64,000 nt of DNA, taken from assembly GCA_028571685.1 (NCBI GenBank), contig CM053143.1, positions 49,469,208-49,533,207 of the forward strand, given 5' to 3'. Positions 10,116 through 21,068 of the stretch are shown in pieces. Under the pieces are notes generated by a model. That model did no database searches and was not told the DNA's origin. It saw only the letters and a list, made by a program, of their open reading frames with translations. Position 1 is the stretch's first letter. Each line of letters starts with the position of its first letter. The position numbers and the translations under genes are program-made. This stretch comes from Heterohyrax brucei (lineage: Eukaryota; Chordata; Mammalia; Hyracoidea; Procaviidae).

Positions 10116-12879
10116 TTTACTGGAGGTCTCATATAATACTTGTCCTTTTGTAGCAGGCTGATTTCACTCAGCATAATGTCTTCCAGTAGAAATCAGGTTA
10201 TAAAATGCTTTCTAAAATCATCATTGTTCTTTATCATTGCATAGTGTTCCACTGAGTATATGTACCATAGTTTATCCATTTGTCTGTTGATGGGCAACAA
10301 GGCTGATTCCATCTTTTTGCTACTGTGGACAGTGCTGCAATAAGCATTCCTGTGCATGTATCTGTTTGTGTGACCACTTTTATTTCTGTTAGGCTATATT
10401 CCAAGCAGTGAGATTGCTGGATCAAATGGTAGTTCTATTTCTAGCTTTTTAAGGAAGCACCAGATTGCTTTCCAAAGAGGCTGTACCATTTTGCATTCCC
10501 ACCAGCAATGTGAAGAGAGTTCCAGTCCCTCCACAGCCTCTTCAGCATTCACTGTTTTGCACTTTTTAGATTATTGCCAATCTTGTTGGAGTGAGATGGT
10601 ATCTCATTGTAGTTTTGATTTGGATTTCTCCAATAGCTAATGATTGTGAGCATTTCCTCATATGTCTTTTGGCTGCCTGGATGTCCTCTTTAGTGAAGTG
10701 TCTGTCCATCTCCTTTGACCACTGCTTACTTGAATTATTTACCTTCTTGTTGTTGACAGTTTGCAGTATTTTGTAAATTACTGAAATCTGATGCCAATCT
10801 GATATGTAGTTGCCAAATATTTTCTCTGTAGGTAGTATTTTAACTGTCTTCAGTTAAAATACTTTGGATGAGCCCAAGTGTTTGATTTCTAGTAGTTCCC
10901 ATTTTTCTATTTTCCCTTCTGTTGTTCATGCATGATTGGTAAGATTTTGTAGTCTGTCTAAGCCATGTATTACAACTTCCATTGCTGCCCCTATTTTTCC
11001 TGCATGATATTTATTGTTTTAGGTTTGATATTTAGGTCTTTGATACATTTTGAGTTAGTTTTAGTGTAAGGTGTGAGATATGGGTCTTGCTTCATTTTTT
11101 TGCAGACGGATATCCAATTTTGCCAACACTATTTGTGAAAGAGATTGTTTTTACTCCAGTTTACAACCTTTGGGACTTTGCTGAATATCAACTGTTCATA
11201 AAAGGATGGTGATATTTCTGTGGTCTCTATTCTGTTTCATTGGTCTATATGTCTCTTTTTGTACCAGAACCAGGCTGTTTTGCTGACCATGGCAATGTAG
11301 TATGTTCTAAAGTTGGGTAGTGTGAGGCCTCCCACTGTATTCTTCTTCTTCAGTAGTGCTTTACTTACCTGATGTTTCTTCCCTTTCCAAAGCTCGTGAT
11401 TTTTTCCTCCGTCTCATTAAAAAAATGACACTGGAACTTGTATTGGGATTGCACTGTGCATGTAGATCACTTCAGGTAAAACAGACATTTTCATAATGTT
11501 AAGTCTTTCTATCCACGAGCAAGGGAGATTTCTCCACTTATGTAAGTCCATCTTGGTTTCTTGTCATAGGCTCTTCTAATTTTCTCTGCATAAGTCTCTT
11601 ACTTCTTTGGTTAGATTTATTCCTAGGTATTTTATCTTCTCAGGGGCTATAGTAAATGGCATTGATTTGGTGATTTCCTCTTTGATGATCTCTTTGTTGG
11701 TACAAAGGAATCCTACTCACTTACTTATGTTTATCTTAGATCCTGAAACTTTCCTGAACTCTTGTACTAGTTCCAGTATTTATTTACGGATTCTTTGTGT
11801 ATACAATCATATCATCTGAGAATAGGGATATTTTTACTTATTTTTTGACAATGTGGATGCCATTTATTTCTTTGTCTGACTACTCTGGCCAGAACCTCTA
11901 GCACGGTGTTGAACAGAAGTGTTGACAGTAGGCATTTTTACTTAATTTCCAGTCTCAGGGGGAATTCTTTCAGCCTCTCTCCATTCAGGATGATGTAGGT
12001 GGTTGGCTTTGCATAGATACCCTTATTGCGTTAAGGAATTTCCCTTCTATTCCAATGTTTCTGAGAGTTTTTAACATGAATGGGTGTTGTAATTTGCCAA
12101 AAGCCTTTTCTGCACTGATTGACAGTATCAGGTCATTTTTAGTCTTTGTGTTGTTTATGTATGTGGTTGATCACAGTAATTGTTTTTCTGATGTTGAACC
12201 ACCCTTGCATCCCTGGTATGAATCCAACTTGGCCATGATGAATTATTTTTTCGATATGTTGTTGAATTCTATTGGCAAGGATTTTGTTGAAGATTTTTGC
12301 ATCTAGGTTCATGAGTGATACTGGTCTGCAATTTTCTTTTTTTGCAGAATCTTTTGCTGGCTTTAGTATCAGGGTTATGTTGGTTTCATAGAACAAACTT
12401 AGGAATATTCTGACCTTTTCTGTGCTGTGAAATAGTTTCAATGGTATTGGAGTTAACTCCTCTCTGAAAGTAGAATTCTCTGGTGAAGTTGTCTGAGTCA
12501 AGACTTTTTTTTTGGTTGGTGGTTTTTTTATTACTTTCTCAAACTCTTATTTTATGATGAGTTTATTAAGTTGTTCTACTTATCTTTGTGATAATTTTGG
12601 TAGACGATGTGAAGCTGGAAATTTGTCCATTTCCTCCAGGTTTTCAAATCTGTTAAGAGTACAGTTTTTCATAGTATTCTATTATGACACTTTGATTTTG
12701 GTTGTGTCTGTTGTGACATCTCCCATATCATTTCTTATTCAGGTTAGGTGTTTCCTCTCCTGTTTTTAGCCAATGGTTTATCAGCTTTGTTGATCTTTTC
12801 AAAAAACCAGCTTTGGGTTTTGTTAACAGCTTTCAATTGTTTTTCTATTCTCTATTTCATTTAGTTTTGCTCTGAAGTT

Positions 12880-13297
12880 TTGTTTTGTTTTTTTATTTGT
12901 TTAATTTTAACAAAGGTTTTATTTAGGAATAAACTTTATTATTATTATATATTACAGTAAATGAATAAAATTTCTAACATCCATCAGCTATCTCATCTAT
13001 GATAAACTCTCACTCCCCGCCCTTGTAGCCAAAAAGTTATTTTCTTCTGTAAATAATTCTGTTTTTAAGTCCTTATAACAGGGTCTCATACAGTATTTGT
13101 CCTTCTGACACTGACTGATTTCAGTCAGCACAATACCTTCCAATTGAAACCATGTTATGAGATGCTTTCTAAACTCTACATTGTTTTTTATCATAGTATA
13201 GTGTTCCATTGAGTATATGTACCATAGTTTGTTTATCCACTCATCTGTTGATGGGCATCTGGGTTGATTCCATCTTTTACCTATTGTGGACTGTGAT
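12880..13297 (-). mobile_element. Nested 5'-truncated LINE-1
   Basis: A T-rich tail start ('gttttgttttgttttttt') and 3' UTR, then the ORF2 C-terminus again (CPSTDEWINKLWYIYSMEHY), are inserted in the linker region of the host element. The host sequence resumes at 'tgatgcctgagtggcacctg', matching the first LINE-1's 'tgatgcctgaggggtttctt'. About 20 bp of host sequence were lost at the junction. Confidence 0.88.
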
Positions 13298-13799
13298 GCC
13301 TGAGTGGCACCTGAGGAGTTCTTTTGTTGTTCTCTTTTGACTGGTTCAAGTTGCAAGGTTAATTCTTTGATTTGAGCCATTTCTTCAATACAGATGTGTG
13401 CATTTGTAGAGATAAACTGACCTCTGAGCATTGCTTTTGCTGTATCTGTTAGGTACTTGTAGGATGTGTTTTCATTCTCATTTGATTTCATGAATTTCTT
13501 TATTGCATCTTTGATGTCTTCTATAACTCATGAATTTTTGAGCAAGGTGTTGTTCTGTTTCCATGAGTTTGAATTTCTACTCATATTTTTTCTGCTACTG
13601 ATTTCAACTTTTATGGCTTCATAAAAGTTGTTCAAGAAGATGTTTTATAATAATTCAATGGTTGGGATTTTGTTGAGACTTGCCTTATGACCTAATACAT
13701 GGTCTATTCTGGAGAATGTTCCATGTGCATTGGAAAAGAAGGTGCATTTATCTGTTGTTGGTAAAAAGTTCTGTACATGTCGATAAGGTCTCTTTGTTT

Positions 13800-14330
13800 T
13801 TGCCAAGAAGTCAGAGGAAAGCCTGCAGGGTTTCCCATCGTATGCTAGTTTTGCTTTAAGCCTAGCTGCCTTTGAAATCCGCTCTTCGTGTTTCATTTTA
13901 TTAAGCTTGACTATAATATGTGTTGGTGTATTTCTTTTAGGGTATACTTTTTGTGGTGTTCAACAAACATCTTAGATATCTATGATGTCAGGAAGTCTTC
14001 TATCAGCAACTCTTCAATAATTCTCTGTGTTTTCGGCTATTCCTCCTTGTTGAGAAATTCCAATTATTCATAGATTATTCCTTTTAATAGAGTCTCACAT
14101 GTTTCTTAATGTTTCTTCATTTTTTTTGTTTCTTTTATCTGATTTCTCCTCATAAATGCTGGTGTCAGTTGCTTTATCTTGAACCTTGCTAATTCTGCAT
14201 TCCATTTCCTCAATTCTGCTCTTTTGGCTTTGCATTTAATTGTCTTACTCTGTATCTTATTATTGATCTGCTGGATTTCAGATCATTGATGTTCTACCTG
14301 TTCATATAGCTTAATTTTTCATTTTGTTCT
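13800..14330 (-). pseudogene. LINE-1 ORF1 remnant of second element
   Basis: The minus strand aligns by eye to ORF1 of the first copy: the C-terminal words KHEERISKAARLKAKLAYDG near 13800-13896, then the segments matching the RNA-binding and coiled-coil parts up to about 14330. Several stops break it. A deletion fuses its C-terminal end to ORF2 endonuclease sequence in one frame. Confidence 0.85.
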
Positions 14331-14569
14331 GATGCGCTTTGTTTGTTTTCTCAAAGGGCTGTATACATAATTCTTTTATAGTTTACCTCCTAATTTCAGA
14401 AAGGCGTCTTCATCTTGGAATTTTGTTTATTATTTATTTGGGGAGATTTTCAGAGCCATGTTGGTTCACTTCTTCAACTGCTAAGATATTAATTGTTGTT
14501 TTCACCCTATCAAAAAGCTATTCAGTTTCTCTAGTGTTATACCAAAAAAAGACTTGGGGAGACTCTTAA

Positions 14570-15715
14570 GAACAGAGTAAGGGCACTACTACAGAGCCAC
14601 CAGCTACTGCTGTGTTCTTGGGGTGCAGCTGACTTATGTATAGCTTCTCTGGTAACAGAGACACTGTCAAGCTCCAAAATGCTGCTTGGCTTGCCAGCTG
14701 ACCCCAGCTGGGTCCTCATGAGTGGCAGGCCCCACCTCCTGGCTGATAAAGATGGGAACCTACTTGTGCCAACTCACCAGCATCATGCCAGTCGACATTA
14801 CAGTGCAGCTCAAGGAAGGGCGGAGATAAAGATGCTTCTACACTTGGCCACTAGAGACCACTGCATTCTCTAGATGTTCTTATCTTAAAAACTTATTTTC
14901 TACTGAGAGGGCACTGTCCAGTGGCAGCCAAAAGCAGCTAGTCCTTTAGGGGTGGCAGGCTGTACCTCCTGGGTGACAAAGGTGGCATCCTACTTATAGA
15001 GTCTCTCGGGGGCTGTCAGTAGATGCTAGGACGTGGCTCAGAGAAAGGGGGGGTCAGGGTACCATCACACTTGGCTACCAGCCACCACTGCTTTCTGTAG
15101 GTATGATTGTCTTAAAAACAGGTTTTCTGCTGGAAAAAGCACTGTCCAGGCTGGCACTGTTGCTCAATGTGGGAGGTAGTCCTAGCTGAGCCCTCAGGCA
15201 TGGCTGAATGAAAGATGGCATCCCGCCTGAGCTGCCTCTCCTGTGGTAAGCCAGCAGCAGTCATGGCACAGCTCAGAGAAGCAGGGGGAGGGTACCACCA
15301 CACTCATCTGCCAGTCATCACTATCTATGTTCTCCATGTACAATTGTCCTAAGAACAGCTTTTCTGCTGGGAGAAGCACTATCCAGAAAAACACCATTGC
15401 TCAACATGGGAGTTAGCCCAAGCTGAGCCCTCAGGCATGGCTGACTTCACCTCTCAGCTGACCAAGACGGCATACCACCTGAGCCACCTCTGCTGCAGTG
15501 AGTCAGCAGTGCCTATGGTGCAGCTCAGAGAAGAGGGGGGAGGGGGCACTGGCACCCTCAGTCATCGACCACTGCTGGATTCTTTAGATGTAGCTGACCC
15601 AAGTACAGCCTCTCTGGTGCACAATACACTGTTTAGTTAGGCACTACAGCTCAGCATAGCAGCTGACCAATACGAGGCTGTCAAGCTTGGCAGTACCAGT
15701 CCCAGTCTCCTGGTT
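14570..15715 (-). repeat. Tandem monomers of the L1 5' UTR
   Basis: A landmark equivalent to 'tcttaaaaacaggttttctg' recurs at about 14633, 14884, 15111, 15348 and 15598, giving spacings of 251, 227, 237 and 250 bp. Each unit also has a 'cactgtccag'-like word, a 'gctgagccctcaggcatggc'-like word (clearest in two units) and a 'cagctcagagaagaggggg'-like G-rich word. In mouse L1 such monomers carry the promoter; by analogy these may be promoter units for minus-strand transcription. Units are diverged. Confidence 0.85.
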
Positions 15716-15732
15716 AAAAAAAAAAAAAAAAA
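15716..15732. repeat. Poly-A run
   Basis: Uninterrupted A run of about 17 within the L1 5' UTR. Confidence 0.9.
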
Positions 15733-16034
15733 TGCATCTGTACCTATAATCCTCTCAGCCATGGTGCTAGCAGAAGCAGGACTCACTGCATTGCTGTCTC
15801 ATCTCCAACAAAGTAGTTTCCTCTTTCCTGTGGCCCAGTCTGACCTTGCAACCCTATGCCTAATCTTGGGGCTCCCAGAATGTCCACACTGCTCCATTCA
15901 ATTTTTTTCCTAGGCCTTAGTTCTCAGAGGGAATCAAGGAGATGTGTGACTAGTCCACCATTTTGGCCCTACCTTCCCTAATTTTTATTTTTAAGTTACA
16001 AAAAGATATCAAAAGTCATTAAAGGAAACAAATA

Positions 16035-16250
16035 TCAATCAATTCAATTCACTTTTGGTGTCAGAGTTGATTCTAACTCATAGTGACTCCGTGTGTGTCA
16101 GAATAGAACTATGCTCATATGGTTTTCAATGGCTATGTTTTGGAAATAGATCACCAGATCTTTCTTCCTAGGTACCTCTGGGTGTCCTTGGACCTCCAGC
16201 TTTTACATTAGCAGCCAAATCCATTAACAGTTTCTACCACCCAAGGACTT
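16035..16250 (-). mobile_element. AfroSINE, long-type
   Basis: Minus-strand long subtype: 'gagttgattctaactcatag', 'gtgtgtcagaatagaacta', 'aaatagatcaccagatcttt', 'cctctgggtgtccttggacc', ending 'tctaccacccaagga'. The extra middle segment separates it from the short subtype. Confidence 0.85.
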
Positions 16251-17105
16251 CAGGATGTACAGCACTGTTTTTCCTCGAATCACTGCTTTCAATTTTGTTT
16301 TATGCAATATCTTACCAAATTTCATGAATTTTAATTAATTCTCAATTACTACAATATTCTCCAGTTTAAAACTCTTTTCAACTTCTGTTTAAATCTCATC
16401 TGTGCCTCAGTCCTCCCCCCAGGTCCAGAAGTTCAGGTGTGAAGAGTAGGACAAGGTCAGCCCTTGCACAGCATCTTTGAGTGGTGGCCAAGTGGGGAGA
16501 CTAATTCTCCCTGTCCCTTTGCAAGGCCTCTTAGGATTGGGGTAGGTGGAAGGAGGAATGGAGAACAGGGATGATACAAACTTTACTATGTCTCTTGTTG
16601 TAACCTCCACCTCCTTGGGCATTGGTGATTTTTGGCTAATTTTGACTGGCTACCCATGCCATCAATGTCAGGAATCCAAGTGCTGACTCTTTCAGGTGTT
16701 ACTGTTCATATTTCAGGATCTCTCCATGTGTCTTCATTATCTCTAAAGCCCTCAGCTCCTGACTCCGCCATAGTATGAGATGGGTGGAATAGAAGCTGAT
16801 AAATCCCACAAGGAAAGGACATAAGTCCGTGAGGCTTCCCTTTCCCTTCTTGCCTCTCCACTCCTCCTTTACACAGTCTGGGATGGGTCTCGGGAAGGTG
16901 CTGGATGGAAGGTCAGACTCCATGACCCAACAATCTCTGAAGAACTATTCTGGCCTCAATTGTAGGCCCTTGAAAGTTCATCTTAATACTAGGGGTATTT
17001 AATACTTCTTTGTCCTAGTCTTCAAATGCTAATCACCTGTTCCACGCCAGCAGGGAAATCTCATCCAGTATCTTTCTAATTGAAAATAGCATTTAAAATC
17101 AGTAA
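16251..17105. other. Unassigned sequence
   Basis: Mixed-composition DNA, GC-richer at 16400-16950. Two 71-74-codon minus-strand open frames lie there but share no recognisable motif. It may be a decayed LTR or other old element; no assignment. Confidence 0.35.
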
Positions 17106-17112
17106 CAAAGCA

Positions 17113-17140
17113 GGCACACACACACACACAAAAAAAAATT
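17113..17140. repeat. (CA)n followed by A-run
   Basis: About nine CA units run into a tract of nine A, next to a SINE fragment. This is probably its degraded tail region. Confidence 0.85.
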
Positions 17141-17192
17141 GTTTCAACAGCCAAAGCCACGCCAAGTACCATCGAGTCGGATCCGACTCATT
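17141..17192 (-). mobile_element. AfroSINE 3' fragment with palindrome
   Basis: Short fragment with 'caagtaccatcgagtcgg'. It holds the perfect 16-bp palindrome GAGTCGGATCCGACTC at 17174-17189 and retains CpGs. Another fragment with the same core lies near the right end of the window. Confidence 0.7.
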
Positions 17193-18770
17193 GTTTCGCC
17201 AAGTTAGCCTAAATTGCATAGTGAAACAATGCAGCCCCTAAATTTGATACTTGAATTTCCAGTTATTATCTACACTTTTAAAACAGATGCACAAAAAAAT
17301 GTTACTTTGACTCTTCTTTTCATATTTATAGCCAGAAGAATTTGATAGAAAACTTGATGATGACTAGAATACTTACATAACTAACAGCTTACTGGTTTGG
17401 TAGGGCTTCTTAGTGTATACTTTTGATTGTAGCGTTAAGTTCCTTGAAATTTTCTGTAATCATTCTGTTTCCATACAAATATACTGAAAGCTGCTTTACA
17501 TGACATCTTGCACAATTTCAGGTTTTATCTCACAATAGATCCCATCGTTAATTTGCTTTTATGTTGTTTGAAAATAGCCCTCTATCTCACATAGTTTGCA
17601 TCACACAATTTTCCTAAGCAACAACAAATAGAATCCTTAAGAGCATGTTTATCAGAAGTCTACAAACTTGAAAGACAGAAAAGAGAGAGAGAATAGCATT
17701 AGCCTTGTTTGTTAGCAACTACAACCTTGGTCCTCAAAACATCAACTTAAGGAAAAAAAAAAAAAGACTCTTGCCAATACAGTTTGGGCTCCCTTAATTT
17801 CATGCACTGTGACTTCAACAATTTCTCCATTTCTCATCTTATTTCTATAAAAGTAGCTTCATTTAGAAGCAGGGAAACCACATTTCATGCTCTTCAGTTT
17901 CATTAAAGTTATACAAAAGGAGTCTACCAAAAGGAGCCTCTCCTAATTAAACAGCTGTGGCAGATGAAAATATTGAAATGATGAGTCTGAAAGGAAGCTG
18001 ACACTATGTATTGCTCAGAAATTTTCATCATGACATGAAAAAAAGGATCTGAAAAATTAAGATCTGAATCCCAGGATGAACTGTCACATATGTCATTATA
18101 AAAAGAAGAAATGAGGTGGAGACACTGACTTCTTAAGGGGGGTATAGATGATATGAGAGAGCTATGGAACAAAGGAATTTCATCGGATCCTTCATTAGGG
18201 AAGACGCTGCATAGGTCCGGGACGGCGGCCTTAGTGGTGCTTCAGCTATGCTGAGATCTGATCAGAGACACATGCTTGTAAACTAGCAGCAGTGGATGGT
18301 TGATGCAGATGCCTTAGACTCTTGTGAGACTGCTTCATCATCATTCAGCTTGAGTTCTAGAGTGTGCTGGTTAATGGGCACTTGAGATAAAGTGTTACCA
18401 AGAATAAGAGAGAGTAAAATTTAATGTGTTATTCCTCCCCTCCAGGACCTGCAAAATAAACTTCCTTGATTGACAGGCTCCTCTCTCAAAGTGGAAAGAG
18501 TAATGACATGCTTCTCAGAGTTTTAGGAATGAGACTGCATTCTAGACCGTTTCTACCTCAACTCGGAAGGCATGCAGAGCTAGGTTTGTAATGCAAAAAC
18601 TGTTTGCTGTGATCTGGGTGTTATTTATTTAAGGGAATTTCATTTCTTACAGATCAGATATTCAGCCATTTACTGAGGCTTAATAAGTAGCTCAGAAATC
18701 CTTACATTTCAAATGGTCTTTTATACTATCACACCTGTTACCTTAATTAATAACTGACTTTTTTTTACCT
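17193..18770. other. Unassigned, mostly AT-rich sequence
   Basis: About 1.6 kb with no element I recognise. A more CpG-containing stretch near 18185-18240 ('gtccgggacggcggcc') stands out. No open frame has family character. Confidence 0.4.
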
Positions 18771-18880
18771 TATATTACACATATATGTCATACACTTATG
18801 CATATAAAACAGTCTACATATAAACTGTATATGTGTGTGTATGAAACATGAAGATACATACATATACATATATGAAACAA
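18771..18880. repeat. AT/TG low-complexity tract
   Basis: Alternating purine-pyrimidine words (acatatatg, tgtgtgtgta, atacatacatatacatata) form an impure microsatellite. Confidence 0.75.
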
Positions 18881-19388
18881 GAAGATCCTACAAAGTGCTT
18901 TTCAACCCCAATCCTGTCAAACTCAGGAACCAGTTGGTATTTAATAAGTACTGGCAATTTTGCTTTCTGATCTCTTCAACCCCTTTAACTCTTAAAACTT
19001 ACAAAAGTTATGCTCATGAAGGTCAAAAAGACCAACTAGATCTTGCTACCACTACTCTTCAAATTACTTAAATATTACAGATCACAGTGTGAGGTTTAAC
19101 ATACACTGCCATAAATGAGGGTACCCTTCCTAAGGAAGGGAGAAGATTCACATTAAGACCTAATGAACATGTATGTACACCTATGTTTTTATACATGTAC
19201 TGACAATTTTTGACATGTAGCAGTAAAATGTCATCTTCTAACAAAATTAGCATATCACAACAATTTTCTGGGAGTTGAAGGTAAATACTATGAAGAAGGG
19301 GTACTGTATGAGTAAACATCAGCTCTCAATATTGATGAACAAATTCTAGACTGTACAACTGAGACACAAACTTTACATAAAAACAAAG
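18881..19388. other. Unassigned sequence
   Basis: No repeat or exon recognised. Confidence 0.4.
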
Positions 19389-19791
19389 TGTCTCAGTTAC
19401 CGACTGCTGCTTTAACAGAAATACCACAAGTGGGTGACTTTAAAGAACAAAAATGTATTTGCTTACAGTCCTGGAAGTCAGAAGTCCAAATCAGAGTCTT
19501 CGTATGTAGATTACTTCCTTAGAGGTAGTCCAGACATTCCTTGGTTCTTTGGTTTACAGACAATCTACATCTGCTGTCTGCCCCACCCACCTTCCACTGC
19601 TCTGTGTGTGTATTTCTGTGTACAATCTGCTCTTTTTATAACTCAGAAGTTATCAAATTTAGAACCCTCTCTACTAGGCATGATCTAATATATAGAAAAG
19701 AAAACTCTGTTTCCAAACAGTATAATATCTACAAATAGAGAAGCTAGAAGTCCAATACGTGTTTTGGGGAGGGCACAAGTCAACCCATAAG
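19389..19791 (-). mobile_element. MaLR-type LTR, solo
   Basis: Antisense LTR of the ERV3/MaLR group: the left edge 'tgtctcagttaccgactgct' corresponds to the LTR 3' end, with 'gaagtcagaagtccaaatca' inside and the right edge 'gggcacaagtcaacccataa' corresponding to the LTR start. No internal retroviral sequence adjoins. Family subtype not determined. Confidence 0.65.
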
Positions 19792-19821
19792 ACAAAAAAG
19801 GAAAATTGGCTTAAAAAAAAA

Positions 19822-20158
19822 AAATGCTTACTGTGTGCAGGATTTGGCTCTTTGAGCTTTAGAAGCATGTCACTATTTTCCACATTTTACGAAATGAAAA
19901 AAATTGAGGCTTAAAGAAGTTACACAGTTACCCCCAAATAAAGTGAGTTTATACTTTATCAGGTAAACCAGGACATTTTTGAGAGTGAAAGGAGCTACTA
20001 ACTGGATAAGACACTAGGAGAATAGGTATAAAAACTATGCCACCTGGGAAAATAAAAATATATGTTAGCCTACCCAAGTATGTGGCATACCTAAGGTTCA
20101 AACCCAAGCAAAGTGGCTCTGGAGACTGAAACATCAGCCACTGAACTATACTTCTTCT
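19822..20158 (-). mobile_element. MIR, interrupted
   Basis: Minus-strand MIR words: 'tgcttactgtgtgcaggatt', 'ccacattttacgaaatg', 'gaggcttaaagaagttacac', then after about 130 bp of other DNA 'ggttcaaacccaagcaaagt' and 'ggctctggagactga'. The gap could be an indel or an inserted old element. Confidence 0.6.
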
Positions 20159-20291
20159 GTCACGTAACTAAAAAGAAATACAAACATAATGTACCTAGAA
20201 ACACTGTGGTAAATGTGTGTATAAGTAGTCAAAATAAAAAAAGCGTACTGACACATGCAAATAGCCAATTAATAAAAACAAGTGTCTTGAG

Positions 20292-20459
20292 GGAAATTGT
20301 GGTGGCATGGTGGCTAAGTGCTACTGCTGCTAACCAAGAAGTCAGCAATTCAAATCTACCAGGTGCTCTTTGGAAACTCCACAGGGCAGTTCTACTTTGT
20401 CTACAAGTTCACTGTGAGTCAGAATCAACTCAATGCCAACGGTTTGGTTTTGATTTTTA
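20292..20459 (+). mobile_element. AfroSINE
   Basis: Plus-strand, near complete: 'ggtggcatggtggctaagtg', 'ctgctaaccaagaagtcagc', 'gtgagtcagaatcaactcaa', tail 'ggtttggttttgattttt'. Confidence 0.92.
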
Positions 20460-20896
20460 GGGTCTTGAGAGAGGATTCTAAAGTCAGCAAGTAATATAAA
20501 AACTGAATAGAGCCAAACATTTCTGTAAAGTTCCCACCAGGACCAATACCATAAAAAGGAGTGAAAAAGTTGACTCCAACTGCAGGAACAACAGGTGTCT
20601 AGTTTTCACCTCTCGGTCACTTGCTCATTTTCTCTCTCTCTCTCTCTCCCCTGCAGTTTACAGCTGAATTTGGGTAAGTTAAATTAACACAGAGTACAAT
20701 GTTGTTGAATAGTCACAAGTAAAATACAATCAGTGCTCTGGAAATACCAAAGAAAAATAACAGAGAAAAACTACCGGGAAATAGAACAGATGACACTTCG
20801 AGGAATTACATTCGAAGTGAGCATATGAAATACAAGAAAGGTGATACGATGGGCAGAAATTGGCAAGTTGAGAAAGCAATGCGTGATGAGACACTA
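20460..20896. other. Unassigned sequence with a (TC)n tract
   Basis: Contains a T-C pyrimidine tract at about 20630-20650 that leads into a splice-acceptor-like CAG. Otherwise no element recognised. Confidence 0.5.
20657..20673 (+). other. Candidate 17-nt microexon
   Basis: A long pyrimidine tract ends in 'cccctgcag', followed 17 bases later by the consensus donor 'gtaagt' (20674-20679). Bases between are TTTACAGCTGAATTTGG. Possible branch-point words ('ggtcacttgctcat') lie upstream. The arrangement fits a neuronal-type microexon, with TGC just before the AG. The length is not a multiple of three, and a TC microsatellite can imitate an acceptor, so this remains a motif-level candidate. Confidence 0.25.
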
Positions 20897-21057
20897 AAAA
20901 AAAAACAAAAGAAGCCACTGCCGTCGAGTTGACTCCAACTCATAGGGCCCTATGGGACAGAGTAGAAATGCCCCATAGCATTTCTGAGGAGTGCCTGGAG
21001 GATTTGAACCGCCAAACTTTTTGCTTGCAGACACAGCACTTATCCACTACACTGCCA
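20897..21057 (-). mobile_element. AfroSINE with exact target duplication
   Basis: Minus-strand copy with 'gccactgccgtcgagttgac', 'atgccccatagcatttctga', 'ttatccactacactgcca'. The 11-bp word 'atgagacacta' flanks it at 20886-20896 and 21058-21068, which proves retroposition. Several CpGs persist, so it is comparatively young. Confidence 0.95.
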
Positions 21058-21068
21058 ATGAGACACTA

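Larger units (their letters stand above)
10020..13800 (-). pseudogene. LINE-1 ORF2 remnant of second element
   Basis: ORF2 homology includes the C-terminal domain (AKRWNQPCCPSTDKWI, 10234-10425), RT core ([24 protein letters not shown], here shortened: [18 protein letters not shown], 12139-12501), linker (KAMLRGQFISTNAH) and the endonuclease end (GTFSRIDHVLGHKA, 13645-13896). The catalytic FADD box reads FSDD at 11811-11822 because GCA became TCA. The N-terminal half of the endonuclease is missing. Frames are broken throughout. Confidence 0.9.
9110..15975 (-). mobile_element. Second LINE-1, with nested L1 and deletion
   Basis: Antisense LINE-1 in the same orientation as the first. Left to right it has a long 3' UTR (about 9120-10015, including 'cttttaagaccccagatgc'), ORF2 C-terminus to linker, part of the endonuclease, ORF1, and a monomeric 5' UTR whose likely first bases read GGTAGGGCCAAAATGGTGG on the minus strand. 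It differs from the first copy by a longer 3' UTR, a nested L1 piece at 12880-13297, and a deletion at about 13800 that removes what would be roughly 1.1 kb. I could not settle its target-site duplication, so the left edge is uncertain by tens of bases. Confidence 0.94.
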
